NCBI RefSeq assembly: GCF_001983935.1
Contig: NZ_CP017641.1
Coordinates: 1,240,001 to 1,304,000 of the forward strand
Reading direction: 5' to 3'
DNA length: 64,000 nucleotides
Source: Fuerstiella marisgermanici
Lineage (GTDB): Bacteria > Planctomycetota > Planctomycetia > Planctomycetales > Planctomycetaceae
The notes beneath the pieces are model-generated. The model saw only the letters and a list, made by a program, of their open reading frames with translations. It searched no databases and was not told the DNA's origin. Each line of letters starts with the position of its first letter. Position 1 is the stretch's first letter. Both the position numbers and the translations under genes were made by a program. Below, one piece after another: positions 36,637-46,207 of the stretch.

Positions 36637-38421
36637 CTAATGATCGACCAGGGCGATCAGTGTCTGGCCCGGTCTGAACACTGGTTCCAGGTCGGTCGAG
36701 ACGACTGTTACCTGATCACCTTCCAGAACAAACATCACCAATGCCGCGTCGCCATAGCGGTCGCGAAACTCTTCGTATCCGAACTCGTCCGTCAGCGGTG
36801 TCGCCTTCATGATGGCGCCAGCTTCAAATCGCTGGTCCAGGTAGTGGTAGGTTGCTTCGTTGGAAAACAACACGCGGCCCTTCAATACCTCCGCAGACTT
36901 TTCGCGACGCTTGCTGCGTTCAGGCGGGGCGCTTAAGCGATACACATTGGAACGGCCAAACCGTTCTGTAAAGTGGCTGGCCGCCAGACTGTTGACTTCA
37001 TCGTTCGGCGTCATCGACAGAAAACGCCCGATGCCGCTGATGTCCAGTTCTTCATGCATCGAATCTGACAGCATGTCGCCGTAAAAAGTCGACAGACCTT
37101 CCATGCGAGCCATGCTCAGATGTTGTGGATTGCGATCCACCAACCGCACGGTCACGCCCGCTTCCTGTAGCGCCACCGCGATGGCTCGCGACGCTGGATG
37201 AGCACTGCCGATGAGCACTCCCTGCGGGTCGGCGACGCTAAGTCCCAGTTTGCGAGCCGCCCAGGCAGCGGTCGATCCGTAGGTGATGACGGTGCCGATG
37301 ATCACCAAAAAGGTAGCGGCCACCAGCTTGTCTTCGCCGGCCAGTTCCAGAGCAAACACGGACGCCACGGCCGCCGCCACGATTCCTCGAGGTGCCAGCC
37401 ACGACAAGAACAGTCGCTCCTGAATTTTCAGGCCCGCACCAATGGTCGACACCATAACGCTTAACGGGCGAGACACCAAAATCACGAATGCCACAAACGC
37501 TGGCCCGCGCCAGCCAAGCTTTTCAAACTGACGCAGTTCCAGCCGTGCAGAGAGAAGAATGAACAGGCTGGAGATCAGCAGCACGCTTAGGTTTTCTTTG
37601 AATTCGATGATATGTCGCATCGACGCCACGTGCTGATTGGCCAGGATGACTCCCATGACCGTCACCGTGACAAGACCTGATTCGTGTTTGATCAAATTCG
37701 CACAAGTGAAGGCCGCGACGACAATCATCAGCGTGAACGAACTTTGCAGGTGGTCAGTAATCCAGTGCCTGCGCAACATCACTATCAGCAGTAGCGCCGC
37801 CGCAACGCCGATCGCGCTGCCGGCGAACATCGTTTTCAGAAAGCCAACCGTCGCTGTCCATGCGGCGCCGTCAAAATCGGCATTCTGAACCGGCCGATAA
37901 ACAGAAAAAACCAGCACCGCCAGAACGGCACCGATGGGATCGACAACAATTCCTTCCCAGCGAGCGATCGGTCCAGCCTGACCAATGGGCCGAATGTGCT
38001 GCAACATCGGCCCCACAACGGTCGGGCCGGTCACCGTAAGAATCGCGCCGATCAGCAGCGCTAACGAAACGTTGAAATCCAGAATCCACCACGCCGCCAA
38101 AGTGCAGGTGACCCAGGTGATCAGCACGCCAACGGTCAAAAGCATGATCAACGGTCGCCCGATTTGCCGTAGATCTTTAATGCGTAAACTGAGGCTGCCT
38201 TCGAACAGCACAATCCCCACACACAGCGAAACCAGTGGCAACAGCAAGTCGCCCAGCAGTTGGCCCGGATTGACGAGATTGAAGACCGGACCGGCCAGAA
38301 TTCCCGTCAGCAGCAATAGCAAGATGGATGGCACTTTAAGTCGAGACGCCACCCATTGGCTGCCGATCCCCAGCACGAAAATGCCGGAGAGGGCTACTAA
38401 AATCTTTTCGCTTTCGGTCAC
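36637..38421 (-). CDS. CPA-type cation/proton antiporter with TrkA-N-like tail
   Basis: A 594-residue protein. About 12 membrane helices make a Na+/H+ exchanger domain (VPSILLLLLTGILAGP, LFEGSLSLRIKDLR, TVTGPTVVGPML, LSWLAPRGIVAAAVASVFAL). From about residue 400 is a cytoplasmic Rossmann-like domain (GVLIGSAHPASRAIAVALQ ... VRLVDRNPQHL) like TrkA-N, though the glycine motif is degenerate. I chose GTG 38421, one base after the methyltransferase stop, because it gives the normal family start; an ATG at 38487 would overlap that gene by 65 bases. Confidence 0.85.
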   Translation of the reverse strand: MTESEKILVALSGIFVLGIGSQWVASRLKVPSILLLLLTGILAGPVFNLVNPGQLLGDLLLPLVSLCVGIVLFEGSLSLRIKDLRQIGRPLIMLLTVGVLITWVTCTLAAWWILDFNVSLALLIGAILTVTGPTVVGPMLQHIRPIGQAGPIARWEGIVVDPIGAVLAVLVFSVYRPVQNADFDGAAWTATVGFLKTMFAGSAIGVAAALLLIVMLRRHWITDHLQSSFTLMIVVAAFTCANLIKHESGLVTVTVMGVILANQHVASMRHIIEFKENLSVLLISSLFILLSARLELRQFEKLGWRGPAFVAFVILVSRPLSVMVSTIGAGLKIQERLFLSWLAPRGIVAAAVASVFALELAGEDKLVAATFLVIIGTVITYGSTAAWAARKLGLSVADPQGVLIGSAHPASRAIAVALQEAGVTVRLVDRNPQHLSMARMEGLSTFYGDMLSDSMHEELDISGIGRFLSMTPNDEVNSLAASHFTERFGRSNVYRLSAPPERSKRREKSAEVLKGRVLFSNEATYHYLDQRFEAGAIMKATPLTDEFGYEEFRDRYGDAALVMFVLEGDQVTVVSTDLEPVFRPGQTLIALVDH

Positions 38422-38422
38422 G

Positions 38423-39205
38423 TCATATCTTTCGCAGTACAAAAACGACGTCTTCGGATTCCGCGGTGATTTTATGCGGCGCATCAATGTCGTAGCTGAA
38501 GTCGTAGACGGCCGCTACTTCAAATGCTCCCACTTTTTTCAGCAACGATTTGAACTGAGCATGCTTATACGTGCGGTAGTCCATGTGATCGACGATTCGC
38601 TTGTGGCTGGTGGGCGTGTAGATATCAAGGGTGATGCCGAGGTGCTCCATTCGCTTTTTGCGGTCAAGGCCCTTGCACCACATGTACGATGTGATGGCCA
38701 GATTGCCTCGGCGAGCGGACCAGCTTTCTTCTTCCATGCGTTCACCCTTGGTTGGGTCAAGGTGAATGCCAAGCGCATAAAGTCCACCTTTGTTAAGCGC
38801 GGCGGCCATGCATTCCAGGTGCGATTGAGCCGCGTTTTCTGTTGGCAGGTGGCGGAACGTGTTGATCAGGTTGAAGGCGGCGTCGAACTTCTTTTTCACT
38901 TTGAAGTCCGCCATGTCTTCCACAACCGTGCTGCGTGGATAACCAAAGCGTTCCAGACGATCGTTACAGAAGTCGATGGCCTTCGAGTTTAAGTCGTTGC
39001 CACCGACTTCGTAGCCAGACTTCGCCATTTTAATCAGCAACCGGCCCGTGCCACAGGCGGGCTCAAACACACGTTTGACCTTACGACCGGCGTGCTTCGG
39101 GAAGCAGGCATCCAGAAAGTCGAACTCCGCCTTCCAGTCGGACCCGAATAACAGGTCGTAGTATTTTGGGTAGTCGTAGATGCTGCCCTGAATTGTCTCA
39201 GTCAT
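38423..39205 (-). CDS. Class I SAM-dependent methyltransferase
   Basis: A 260-residue methyltransferase. Motif I is RVFEPACGTGRLLIKMAKSG (near residue 45), with GNDLNSKAID next as the acidic ribose-binding strand and FDAAFNLINTFRHL as motif IV. The substrate is unknown. The stop is followed after one base by the GTG of the antiporter gene, so the two form a tight operon. I see no functional reason for the pairing. Confidence 0.85.
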   Translation of the reverse strand: MTETIQGSIYDYPKYYDLLFGSDWKAEFDFLDACFPKHAGRKVKRVFEPACGTGRLLIKMAKSGYEVGGNDLNSKAIDFCNDRLERFGYPRSTVVEDMADFKVKKKFDAAFNLINTFRHLPTENAAQSHLECMAAALNKGGLYALGIHLDPTKGERMEEESWSARRGNLAITSYMWCKGLDRKKRMEHLGITLDIYTPTSHKRIVDHMDYRTYKHAQFKSLLKKVGAFEVAAVYDFSYDIDAPHKITAESEDVVFVLRKI

Positions 39206-39329
39206 TTCCTCGCCCGCAATGAGTCGCGACGTGCCGCCATTTTCGGAAGGTGCCAGTTTACGGCAGGAAGTCTAGCGGATCACCGGAACTCGGTCATGCG
39301 GTGCGGCGACGGTCGCCTGTTTTTCTCTT

Positions 39330-40664
39330 TCAGGAATCCGTTCGCTGTCGTGCGGACTGCGATGAATAGTGAGGAGCTTTGACGGCGGATGGCTGTTGCC
39401 GGTCCGACTCACGCCGCACGTTCGCTCCCAGAGCGTTAAGTTTTGTCTCGAGTCCTGCGTAGCCGCGATCCAGATGATAGATGCGGCGGATCTGGCTTTC
39501 TCCGTCTGCCGTCAATGCTGCAATCACCAGCGCCGCGCTGGCTCGCAAATCGGACGCCATGACGCTGGCTCCGGATAGCCGAGTGCCTCCGGTCACAACC
39601 GCTGACGCTCCAACACGACGAATGTGTGCGCCCATCCGCAGCAGTTCCGAAGCGTGCATAAAGCGGTCAGGGAACACTCCATCAGTGACCACACTGCGGC
39701 CTCGGATCGTCGCCAATAGCGCCATAAATTGCGCTTGAGTGTCCGTTGGTATGCCTGGAAACGGCCGGGCCGTGATGTTGGCGGGCTTTAGTTGACGTGG
39801 TGTTGAAATCCGAAGTTCGTCAACTGTGGAAGAAACCTCAACGTCCATCGCACTCAATGCATTCGTGACGCTGGTTAGATCAGAAGGTCTCACATTTTTT
39901 AATCGAATGCTGCCATGCGTCGCGGTTGCAGCAATTGCAAACGTGGCGGCTTCGATTCTGTCGGGCAGAATTTTGTGAGCACTGCCCGTGAGGCTATCGA
40001 CACCTTCGATCTCAACGACGGGGGTACCGAGTCCAGAAATCTTCGCCCCAGCGTTGATCAGGAACCTGCCGACGTCGACGACCTCCGGCTCACATGCCGC
40101 CGATCGAATGACGGTCTGGCCCTTCGCCAACGCTGCGGCGACCATCACGTTGCAGGTGCCTGTGACGGTGCTGCCGTGCGGTCCCGACAGATCAACTTCC
40201 GCGCCGCGAAGTTGCGCGGCTGTCGCAATAACGTAGCCCGCTTCGATCCGCAGATCTGCTCCCAATGCCGCCAATCCTTTAAGATGCAAATCGATCGGCC
40301 GATGCCCGATATTGCAGCCGCCCGGCAGAGAAACTCGAGCCCGCCCGTGCCGTGCCAGCAACGGCCCGAGTACGCAAATGCTGGCACGCATGCGTCGGAC
40401 TAATTCGTAATCGGCGACGTGGCCCTGTGCGTTGTCAGCATTGATGACTGCAGAATTGGGGGTTGATCGATCCACCTCCGCGCCAAGGCTTTGCAGCAAC
40501 TGAGTCATCGTGTGCACGTCGACAAGGTCCGGCACGCAGCCCAATCGCACGTCGCCTCGCACAGCTAACGCGGCGGCCATGATGGGAAGAGCGGCGTTCT
40601 TGGCACCTTCCACCGTCACATCGCCCTGCAGCGCCGCACCTCCCTGAATGACGAGCATATCCAT
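39330..40664 (-). CDS. murA: UDP-GlcNAc 1-carboxyvinyltransferase MurA
   Basis: A 444-residue enzyme that transfers enolpyruvate from PEP to UDP-GlcNAc, the first committed step of peptidoglycan synthesis. Seen are VEGAKNAALPIMAAAL at the start, RASICVLGPLLARHG, and LPGGCNIGHRPIDLHLKG with the catalytic cysteine near residue 117; the cysteine, which fosfomycin attacks by family knowledge, is present. A ribosome-site GGAG precedes the start. It follows prmC by 79 bases, and is last in a prfA-prmC-murA unit. The C-terminal 25 residues are an Arg/Ser/Gln-rich extension. Confidence 0.95.
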   Translation of the reverse strand: MDMLVIQGGAALQGDVTVEGAKNAALPIMAAALAVRGDVRLGCVPDLVDVHTMTQLLQSLGAEVDRSTPNSAVINADNAQGHVADYELVRRMRASICVLGPLLARHGRARVSLPGGCNIGHRPIDLHLKGLAALGADLRIEAGYVIATAAQLRGAEVDLSGPHGSTVTGTCNVMVAAALAKGQTVIRSAACEPEVVDVGRFLINAGAKISGLGTPVVEIEGVDSLTGSAHKILPDRIEAATFAIAATATHGSIRLKNVRPSDLTSVTNALSAMDVEVSSTVDELRISTPRQLKPANITARPFPGIPTDTQAQFMALLATIRGRSVVTDGVFPDRFMHASELLRMGAHIRRVGASAVVTGGTRLSGASVMASDLRASAALVIAALTADGESQIRRIYHLDRGYAGLETKLNALGANVRRESDRQQPSAVKAPHYSSQSARQRTDS

Positions 40665-40743
40665 TCGCTCCGTGCCCCTTCTTCTCTCGACTGAAGAAAA
40701 CCTTGTCGCTCACAAAATGGACGACAAGTTCGCGTTGTTTTTT

Positions 40744-41634
40744 CTATCCCGGCCGTCGAGCCTCAACAATGCGGTTTTGATCGAAGCTGTCTTTGTGAAT
40801 TTTCGTGGACTCAAATCCTGCTTCCCGGAACAAACCAGCGACCGTTTCGCACTGAGCCGGGTCGACCTCAAGCACCATCCAGCCGCCGGGCTTCAGAATC
40901 GAAACAGCGTCCGGAATCAACCGACGAATAAGCTCAAGCCCATCATCGCCGGACACCAACGCTTCGCGCGGTTCGTGTTCGGCCACATCGACAGGAAGCG
41001 CCGCGAATTCGTCTTCTCGAATGTATGGTGGGTTGCTCACAATCCCGTCGAACGGTTCGCTGGTGTGTGCCTGGATGGCAGCGATGCCATCTCCGCTGAC
41101 CAGTTCCACCTGCGATTGGACTTTGTAAGTCGCAACGTTTTCTGCGGCAAACTTTTCGGCCGCTTCTGAGACATCGCACGCCACGATGGTGGCGTTGGGA
41201 CGCTGTTTGGCCAACGTGACTGCGATACAGCCTGAGCCAAATCCGATTTCGCAGACTCGCATCGGCTGATCTTTGGGCAGGTGGTCGAGACAGATGTCGA
41301 CCAGCGTTTCGGTTTCCGGACGCGGCACCAACACGCCCGCTCCGACGGAAAAATCGCGTCCGTAGAATTCCTTCCGACCTGTAATGTACGCCAGTGGCTC
41401 GTGGACGGCTCGGCGTTTGACAAAGTCCCGCATCTTCGTGCGTTCGTCGTCGGACAGTTCGGCTTCGAAGTCTGTGTAGAGGTTGATCCGCTTGCAGTTG
41501 CGGGCGTGAGCCAGCAGAAGTTCCGCTTCCAGACGAGGCGATTCGACCGATTTTTGTTCAAGAAAGTCGGTCGTCCATTGCAAAATTCTCTGCACGGTCC
41601 ACACGTCGTCCGTTGATGCGGCGGAATCGGTCAT
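40744..41634 (-). CDS. prmC: Release factor glutamine methyltransferase PrmC
   Basis: A 296-residue enzyme that methylates the glutamine of the GGQ motif in release factors. It has the N-terminal helical domain, EPLAYITGRKEFYG, the SAM site CEIGFGSGCIAVTLAKQRP and the catalytic NPPY in GIVSNPPYIRE near residue 199. It starts one base after the prfA stop, so enzyme and substrate are co-translated, as in many bacteria. Confidence 0.95.
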   Translation of the reverse strand: MTDSAASTDDVWTVQRILQWTTDFLEQKSVESPRLEAELLLAHARNCKRINLYTDFEAELSDDERTKMRDFVKRRAVHEPLAYITGRKEFYGRDFSVGAGVLVPRPETETLVDICLDHLPKDQPMRVCEIGFGSGCIAVTLAKQRPNATIVACDVSEAAEKFAAENVATYKVQSQVELVSGDGIAAIQAHTSEPFDGIVSNPPYIREDEFAALPVDVAEHEPREALVSGDDGLELIRRLIPDAVSILKPGGWMVLEVDPAQCETVAGLFREAGFESTKIHKDSFDQNRIVEARRPG

Positions 41635-41635
41635 G

Positions 41636-42709
41636 TCAGTCTTTAGCGTTGCCTTTCAGCCGTTCCTGTCGGTCGAACTCAAGCAGTCCGTCTATCAATT
41701 CTGTCATCTCGCCCTGAATAATTCGATCCAGTTTGTGGATCGACAAGCCACAGCGGTGATCGGTGATTCGGTTTTGAGGAAAGTTGTAAGTGCGAATGCG
41801 CTGGCTGCGGTCGCCTGAACCCACCAGCGTCCGCCGGGCTTCTGCGCGTTCGGCGTCGACAGCGTCCTGTCGAGCTTCCAGGATGCGGCTTTTGAGAACT
41901 CGCATCGCCTTCGCTCGGTTCTTATGCTGACTTTTCTCATCCTGAATCTTCACCACAATGCCGGTGGGAAGATGCGTCATCCGGACGGCGCTTTCGGTCT
42001 TGTTCACTTTCTGACCGCCGGGACCGCCCGCTCGCATCGTGTCGATCTGCAGGTCTTCCGGATCAATCTCGACTTCGATATCCGTCGCTTCCGGCAGCAC
42101 AGCCACCGTCGCAGCGCTGGTGTGAACTCGGCCCTGAGTTTCCGTTTCGGGAACCCGCTGAACACGATGTCCTCCGCTTTCAAACTGCAGAGAATGAAAC
42201 GCGCCTTCGCCGCTGATGGAACAGACGGCTTCTTTGATGCCGCCTAATTCTGTGGCGTTGAATTCGAGAAGTTCAACCTTCCACGCGTTCTGTTCGCAGT
42301 ACCGCATGTACATGTCGTACAGGTCTTTGGCAAACAGAGCCGCTTCGTCGCCGCCGGTGCCCGCTCGAATTTCCATGATGCACGAACCACGCGTGATGGA
42401 ATCGCCTGAGGTCGCGAGGTCTTCCAGTTCTTCCGCCATCGCGTCTCGACGAGCGATCAGGCCGTCGAGTTCTTCTTTGGCGTAGGCTTTAGAATCCGCG
42501 TCGGTTTCCTCGTCGACCATCATCTGAGCGGCTTCGATGTCGCCTTCCAGCGTGTGGTATTCGCGTACCGCCGTGGCGATCTTGGCAAGGCCGCCCATTT
42601 CTTTCTGGATGCCCAGCATCTTGTCGATGTCAGCCAGAACGTCCGGATCTAAAAGCTGTTTTTCCAGCTCTTCGTAGCGAGCAAGTTTTTGTTCGAGGCT
42701 GGGAAACAT
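41636..42709 (-). CDS. prfA: Peptide chain release factor 1
   Basis: A 357-residue release factor that reads UAA and UAG. The GGQ motif ([18 protein letters not shown]) lies near residue 230 and the codon-recognition site is PET (P-x-T) near 185, which marks RF1 rather than RF2. The length is usual. It is followed immediately by prmC. The upstream rpmE gene is separated from it by a strong terminator, so prfA must have its own promoter in the short gap at 42710-42840. Confidence 0.96.
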   Translation of the reverse strand: MFPSLEQKLARYEELEKQLLDPDVLADIDKMLGIQKEMGGLAKIATAVREYHTLEGDIEAAQMMVDEETDADSKAYAKEELDGLIARRDAMAEELEDLATSGDSITRGSCIMEIRAGTGGDEAALFAKDLYDMYMRYCEQNAWKVELLEFNATELGGIKEAVCSISGEGAFHSLQFESGGHRVQRVPETETQGRVHTSAATVAVLPEATDIEVEIDPEDLQIDTMRAGGPGGQKVNKTESAVRMTHLPTGIVVKIQDEKSQHKNRAKAMRVLKSRILEARQDAVDAERAEARRTLVGSGDRSQRIRTYNFPQNRITDHRCGLSIHKLDRIIQGEMTELIDGLLEFDRQERLKGNAKD

Positions 42710-42836
42710 GGTTGTCGCATTGATTCTGAATGGACTGCGATTGACTCAAACCTACAGCGTGCTGTCGCGTTTGCGGTGCGACGAGACATGGTCGCTTTGA
42801 GGGGCTTAATAATCGCTTTGAACAAAGTTTTCAAAA

Positions 42837-42870
42837 ACAAAGGACGCGCACAGTTCTCTGTGCGCGTCCT
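42837..42870 (-). terminator. Terminator after rpmE
   Basis: AGGACGCGCACAG (42841-42853) and CTGTGCGCGTCCT (42858-42870) make a perfect 13-bp stem with a 4-base loop. Read on the minus strand it is followed by TTTGTTTTTG. It lies 25 bases after the rpmE stop and ahead of prfA. Confidence 0.9.
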
Positions 42871-42895
42871 GAATGTTATGTCCGGATTGAAGTCG

Positions 42896-43165
42896 CTACT
42901 TGGCGGTCTCTTCGTTCTTCTTGCCCCAGTTGTACTTCTTCTGGAATTTCTCGACGCGACCGGCTGAGTCGACGAACTTCATCTTACCCGTGTAAAACGG
43001 ATGCGAAGCTGACGTGATTTCGACCTTGAACAGCGGGTAGTCCTTGCCGTCGTCCCACGTGCCGTTTTCCTTGCACTTGATGGTCGACTTCATCAGGAAC
43101 CGAGTTCCGTTGGATGTGTCCTGGAAGATGACATCACGGTATTCCGGGTGAATGTCTTTTTTCAT
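42896..43165 (-). CDS. rpmE2: Ribosomal protein bL31, type B
   Basis: An 89-residue ribosomal protein. The [16 protein letters not shown] start and [20 protein letters not shown] segment are typical of L31 type B (the form without zinc-binding cysteine pairs; only one cysteine is present). Type B forms often replace the zinc form under zinc limitation, but no second L31 is in the window. The frame is open to 43294; ATG 43165 is chosen because the family starts there and AAGAG/AAGGCC lies just upstream. A strong terminator follows. Confidence 0.95.
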   Translation of the reverse strand: MKKDIHPEYRDVIFQDTSNGTRFLMKSTIKCKENGTWDDGKDYPLFKVEITSASHPFYTGKMKFVDSAGRVEKFQKKYNWGKKNEETAK

Positions 43166-43406
43166 TGCTCTTGGCCTTTTCAGCGACGACCTTCCGGTGA
43201 CAAGTACACCGGCAGCTGGGACTCGCTGAGTGAATAGTGAACGTGGAGAAATTTCGAAGTCGCGGAGTGTAAGTGCGAGTCGTGAAATCAGCAAGCAAAA
43301 ATGGGCGGCATGTGAGTTCTGCCCAAGAGTTTGTCAGTTTTGGCCAGAAAACACACTTGCTCAACCTCGGAGGGATAGCTTTTGGCCCCGTGGCCATCAC
43401 CTCCCA

Positions 43407-43480
43407 GCGACCACCGGGAGCATCGCCGGCGCTTCCGCCATCGCCCGGCTCACACGCCCGCCATGCCAACCGCCCGCCGG
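43407..43480. repeat. Diverged copy of the 9-kb GC-rich repeat
   Basis: GCGACCACCGGGAGCATCGC and the following CGGCGCTTCCG differ from the start of the repeats at 9171-9200 by only a few bases, and the order of later segments (CACGCCCGCC, ATGCCAACCGCC) also matches. It is a single copy here, 34 kb from the tandem set, so the element is dispersed. Confidence 0.65.
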
Positions 43481-43491
43481 TGCACACCGGC
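43476..43491. repeat. Perfect palindrome after dapB
   Basis: GCCGGTG (43476-43482) and CACCGGC (43485-43491) pair with a two-base loop. It lies five bases downstream of the dapB stop, reading on the minus strand. There is no T tract; it could still slow or end transcription. Confidence 0.5.
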
Positions 43492-43495
43492 CCGG

Positions 43496-44299
43496 CTAGA
43501 GGCCGAGGACGTCGTTCATGGAGTACAGGCCGGCTTTCTGCGAAGCGACGAACTTGGCGGCTGCCAGTGCGCCGTAGGCATAGCTGTCTCGGGTATGTCC
43601 ACGCACGGTCAGGTCGATGGTTTCACCCATCATGCCGAACACAATTGTGTGTTCGCCGACGTTGTCACCGGTTCGCAATGCGTGGTAGCCGATTTCGTTG
43701 TGAGGCCGTTGACCCGGTCGGCCGCTGCGTCCGTGGATGTGGTTTTCCTGCCCCATCTGTTCGGCCACAAGTTTGCCGAAATGTAACGCCGTGCCGCTGG
43801 GAGCGTCTTCTTTGAAACGATGGTGGCGTTCGATGATTTCGACGTCGACGCCGTCCGTGTTGTCTTTCAGCACGCGAGCCGCATCGGAGACAAGCTTCAT
43901 CACCAGATTGACGGCCATGCTCATGCTGGGAGCCATGACGATCGGCGTGCTGTTTGCCGCTGCCGCGATTTGTTCTCGCTGAGCATCCGTGTAGCCGGTT
44001 GTGGCGATCACCAACGGAATCTGGCGCTCTTCGCAGGCGGGCAGAATGCTGTCGAGTGCTTCAGGCAACGAAAAATCGATGACCGCGTCCACACGGTGAA
44101 CCAGCTCAGAACTGATCGTCACGCCGCATTTGCCGGCGCCGCATACTTCACCGGCATCGTGCCCCTGCTGAGGGCTGGCGGCGTATTCCAAAGCTGCGGA
44201 TAGTTCCAGTTCCGGGTCGGCAATCGTTAGCGCGGTGATCCGCTGTCCCATGCGGCCAGCAGCCCCGTTGACGGCGATTTTAAGTAGGTCCGGCATCAC
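43496..44299 (-). CDS. dapB: 4-hydroxy-tetrahydrodipicolinate reductase DapB
   Basis: A 267-residue NAD(P)H enzyme of the diaminopimelate/lysine pathway. [12 protein letters not shown] is the nucleotide-binding loop, [10 protein letters not shown] and [11 protein letters not shown] follow, and [19 protein letters not shown] is the substrate-binding signature with catalytic His/Lys. The ATG overlaps the gltA stop (ATGA, 44296-44299), so it is translationally coupled to citrate synthase. Its product feeds meso-DAP, fitting the DNPR-type MurE found here. Confidence 0.95.
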   Translation of the reverse strand: MMPDLLKIAVNGAAGRMGQRITALTIADPELELSAALEYAASPQQGHDAGEVCGAGKCGVTISSELVHRVDAVIDFSLPEALDSILPACEERQIPLVIATTGYTDAQREQIAAAANSTPIVMAPSMSMAVNLVMKLVSDAARVLKDNTDGVDVEIIERHHRFKEDAPSGTALHFGKLVAEQMGQENHIHGRSGRPGQRPHNEIGYHALRTGDNVGEHTIVFGMMGETIDLTVRGHTRDSYAYGALAAAKFVASQKAGLYSMNDVLGL

Positions 44300-45567
44300 C
44301 TGTTTTCCATCGGAACGTAATCGCGTTCTGTGGCCCCCGTATAAACCTGGCGAGGGCGATAGATGCGGCTGTCTTCATCGCGGAGTTCTTTCCAGTGAGC
44401 CAGCCAGCCAGGCAGACGACCGATTGAGAACATCACGGTGAACATGTTTGTCGGAATCCCCATCGCTCGATACAGGATGCCACTGTAAAAGTCGACGTTC
44501 GGATACAGCTTGCGGCTGACGAAGTACTCGTCTTCAAGAGCCACTTTTTCGAGGTTCTCGGCGATTTGCAGCAAAGGATCGTCGATGTGCAGCTCGGCCA
44601 GCACTTCTTCACACATCTTGCGAAGAATGGTGGCTCGCGGATCAAAGTTCTTGTAGACGCGGTGGCCGAAGCCCATCAGGCGGAAGCCATCGTCCTTGTC
44701 CTTGGCCTTCTGAACCCACTTCTTGTAATCGCCGCCATCGTTCTCAATCATCTCCAGCATTTCCAGAACCGCTTGGTTCGCTCCGCCGTGCAGAGGTCCC
44801 CACAACGCACAGATGCCAGCTGAAATTGAGGCGAAAATGTTGGCTCGACTGCTGCCCACCATTCGCACGGTGGACGTGCTGCAGTTTTGCTCGTGGTCGG
44901 CGTGCAAAATCAGCAGCATGTTCAGAGCTTTCGCCATGATGGGGTTCACCGTGTATTCTTCACACGGGACCGCAAACATCATGTGCAGAAAATTCTCTGC
45001 GTAGCGGAGCTTGTTTTGAGGGTAGGTGAGCGGCTGGCCGATCGATTTCTTGTAGGCGTATGTCGCGAGTGTACGGACCTTGGCGATTAGCCGAGCGATG
45101 TTTTCGTCGTGGTGTTCTTCCGTTTCGCTTTCCGGATAGTAGGTCGACAGCGAAGCGACCATGGCGGACAAAATCGCCATCGGGTGAGCGTTATTGGGGA
45201 ATCCTTCGAAGAACTTTTTCATGTCTTCGTGGATCATGCTGTGATAGGTCAGCTGACCTCGAAACTTCTTCAGTTGGTCGGCGTTGGGAAGTTCACCATA
45301 CAGCAACAGCCAGGCAACTTCGACAAAGTCCGACTTCTCTGCCAGCTGCTCAATGGGGTAGCCGCGGTAACGCAGGATGCCTTTTTCGCCATCGATAAAG
45401 CAGATTTTGCTTTCACACGCTCCGGTACTCGTGAATCCCGGGTCCAGCGTGATTGCGGCAGACTGAGCGCGCAGTTTGCCGATGTCGACGCCCACTTCGC
45501 CTTCGGTGCCTGTGACAACGGGCAATTCGTAGTTCTTACCGTCCAGAGAAAGACTGGCCGTGGTCAT
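44296..45567 (-). CDS. gltA: Citrate synthase
   Basis: A 423-residue enzyme condensing oxaloacetate and acetyl-CoA. Conserved parts are [53 protein letters not shown] with a catalytic histidine (near residue 258), [15 protein letters not shown] with the second histidine, and [14 protein letters not shown] with the aspartate. Length and motifs fit the hexameric type II enzymes of Gram-negative bacteria; NADH control is an inference. It leads a two-gene unit with dapB (four-base overlap). Confidence 0.96.
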   Translation of the reverse strand: MTTASLSLDGKNYELPVVTGTEGEVGVDIGKLRAQSAAITLDPGFTSTGACESKICFIDGEKGILRYRGYPIEQLAEKSDFVEVAWLLLYGELPNADQLKKFRGQLTYHSMIHEDMKKFFEGFPNNAHPMAILSAMVASLSTYYPESETEEHHDENIARLIAKVRTLATYAYKKSIGQPLTYPQNKLRYAENFLHMMFAVPCEEYTVNPIMAKALNMLLILHADHEQNCSTSTVRMVGSSRANIFASISAGICALWGPLHGGANQAVLEMLEMIENDGGDYKKWVQKAKDKDDGFRLMGFGHRVYKNFDPRATILRKMCEEVLAELHIDDPLLQIAENLEKVALEDEYFVSRKLYPNVDFYSGILYRAMGIPTNMFTVMFSIGRLPGWLAHWKELRDEDSRIYRPRQVYTGATERDYVPMENR

Positions 45568-45824
45568 GGATCACTTTCTGAATTCAATTGTCAACAACAG
45601 TCGCGATGTCAAAGCCGCGTTTCCACACGTGCCCGGCAACCAGCCACGCAGGCCGGACGGCCACATCGCACCATGATTTGATCTTCATGGGCATCAGGAC
45701 TCGTAGCGCAGGTTTTCGTGACGTGCGCTCGCCCCGGGCACCCTGCGACTCGCAAAACGAGCGGCACTCGCCGGACGCTTACGGTATCAACAGCGGCCAA
45801 AAAGTAAACTCACCGCTCTCCCGT
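45568..45824. other. Upstream region of gltA
   Basis: No supported gene. The sequence contains small inverted motifs, for example CGAGCGGCACTCG near 45760. It should hold the gltA promoter. Confidence 0.4.
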
Positions 45825-46055
45825 TCAGCGGCTGTCTTTCGAATGAAAAATCTCAAGACGCACAGTTTTCGCTTTCGGCCCAGGCAGTTTCATACACACG
45901 AATTTCGTGATTCCCCAAGCAAACCGCCATCGGAACTTGATGCGAGCCGGGGTGTCACAACATGTTGTGTCATTCCGGCAATTTACTGAGACGGCATCCC
46001 AGCGGCCATTGGCTTCATCTGGTTGAAGCGCAAATCCGGGGAAGTCGGCGCTCAC
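45825..46055 (-). CDS. Small ORF, possible second half of a broken gene
   Basis: A 76-residue open frame from a GTG at 46055. Its GTG overlaps the stop of the preceding 48-residue frame (GTGA, 46052-46055). The sequence has beta-like stretches (WDAVSVNCRND, IKFRWRFAWGITKFV, KTVRLEIFHSK) but matches no family I know. Either it is a small coupled gene or, with the ORF before it, one gene split by a frameshift. There is no ribosome site of note. Low confidence that it is expressed. Confidence 0.35.
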   Translation of the reverse strand: MSADFPGFALQPDEANGRWDAVSVNCRNDTTCCDTPARIKFRWRFAWGITKFVCMKLPGPKAKTVRLEIFHSKDSR

Positions 46056-46198
46056 TCAACGTGAATCATTGACGCGGCTACAGGCACCGACTCGGCAAAC
46101 TTGCTGTTGCCCGTCGGTCTCAAAATGACAACCCGATTGAACAGTTCATCCGTTTCAATCCGGAAAATGGAGGTGCCTTCATTTTCCGGCTGATGCAT
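46052..46198 (-). CDS. Small ORF after the multihaem cytochrome gene
   Basis: A 48-residue open frame (starts MHQPENEG, ends SMIHVE) beginning nine bases after the cytochrome stop and overlapping the next frame by four bases. Composition is protein-like (IFRIETDELFNRVVILRP). No family is recognised. The tight spacing favours either real small genes or a frameshifted single gene of about 124 residues. Confidence 0.35.
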   Translation of the reverse strand: MHQPENEGTSIFRIETDELFNRVVILRPTGNSKFAESVPVAASMIHVE

Positions 46199-46207
46199 AA
46201 AACGGTG

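Larger units (their letters stand above)
43166..43495. other. Gap between rpmE and dapB with repeat copy
   Basis: About 330 bases. The right part (43407-43480) holds a diverged copy of the GC-rich repeat found before murE, and next to it a palindrome at 43476-43491. The left part should carry the rpmE promoter. No gene is supported. Confidence 0.5.

Noticed and set aside
37985-38992. Open frame of 335 codons on the plus strand
   Set aside because: It runs across the antiporter and methyltransferase genes on the other strand, both of which have clear family motifs.
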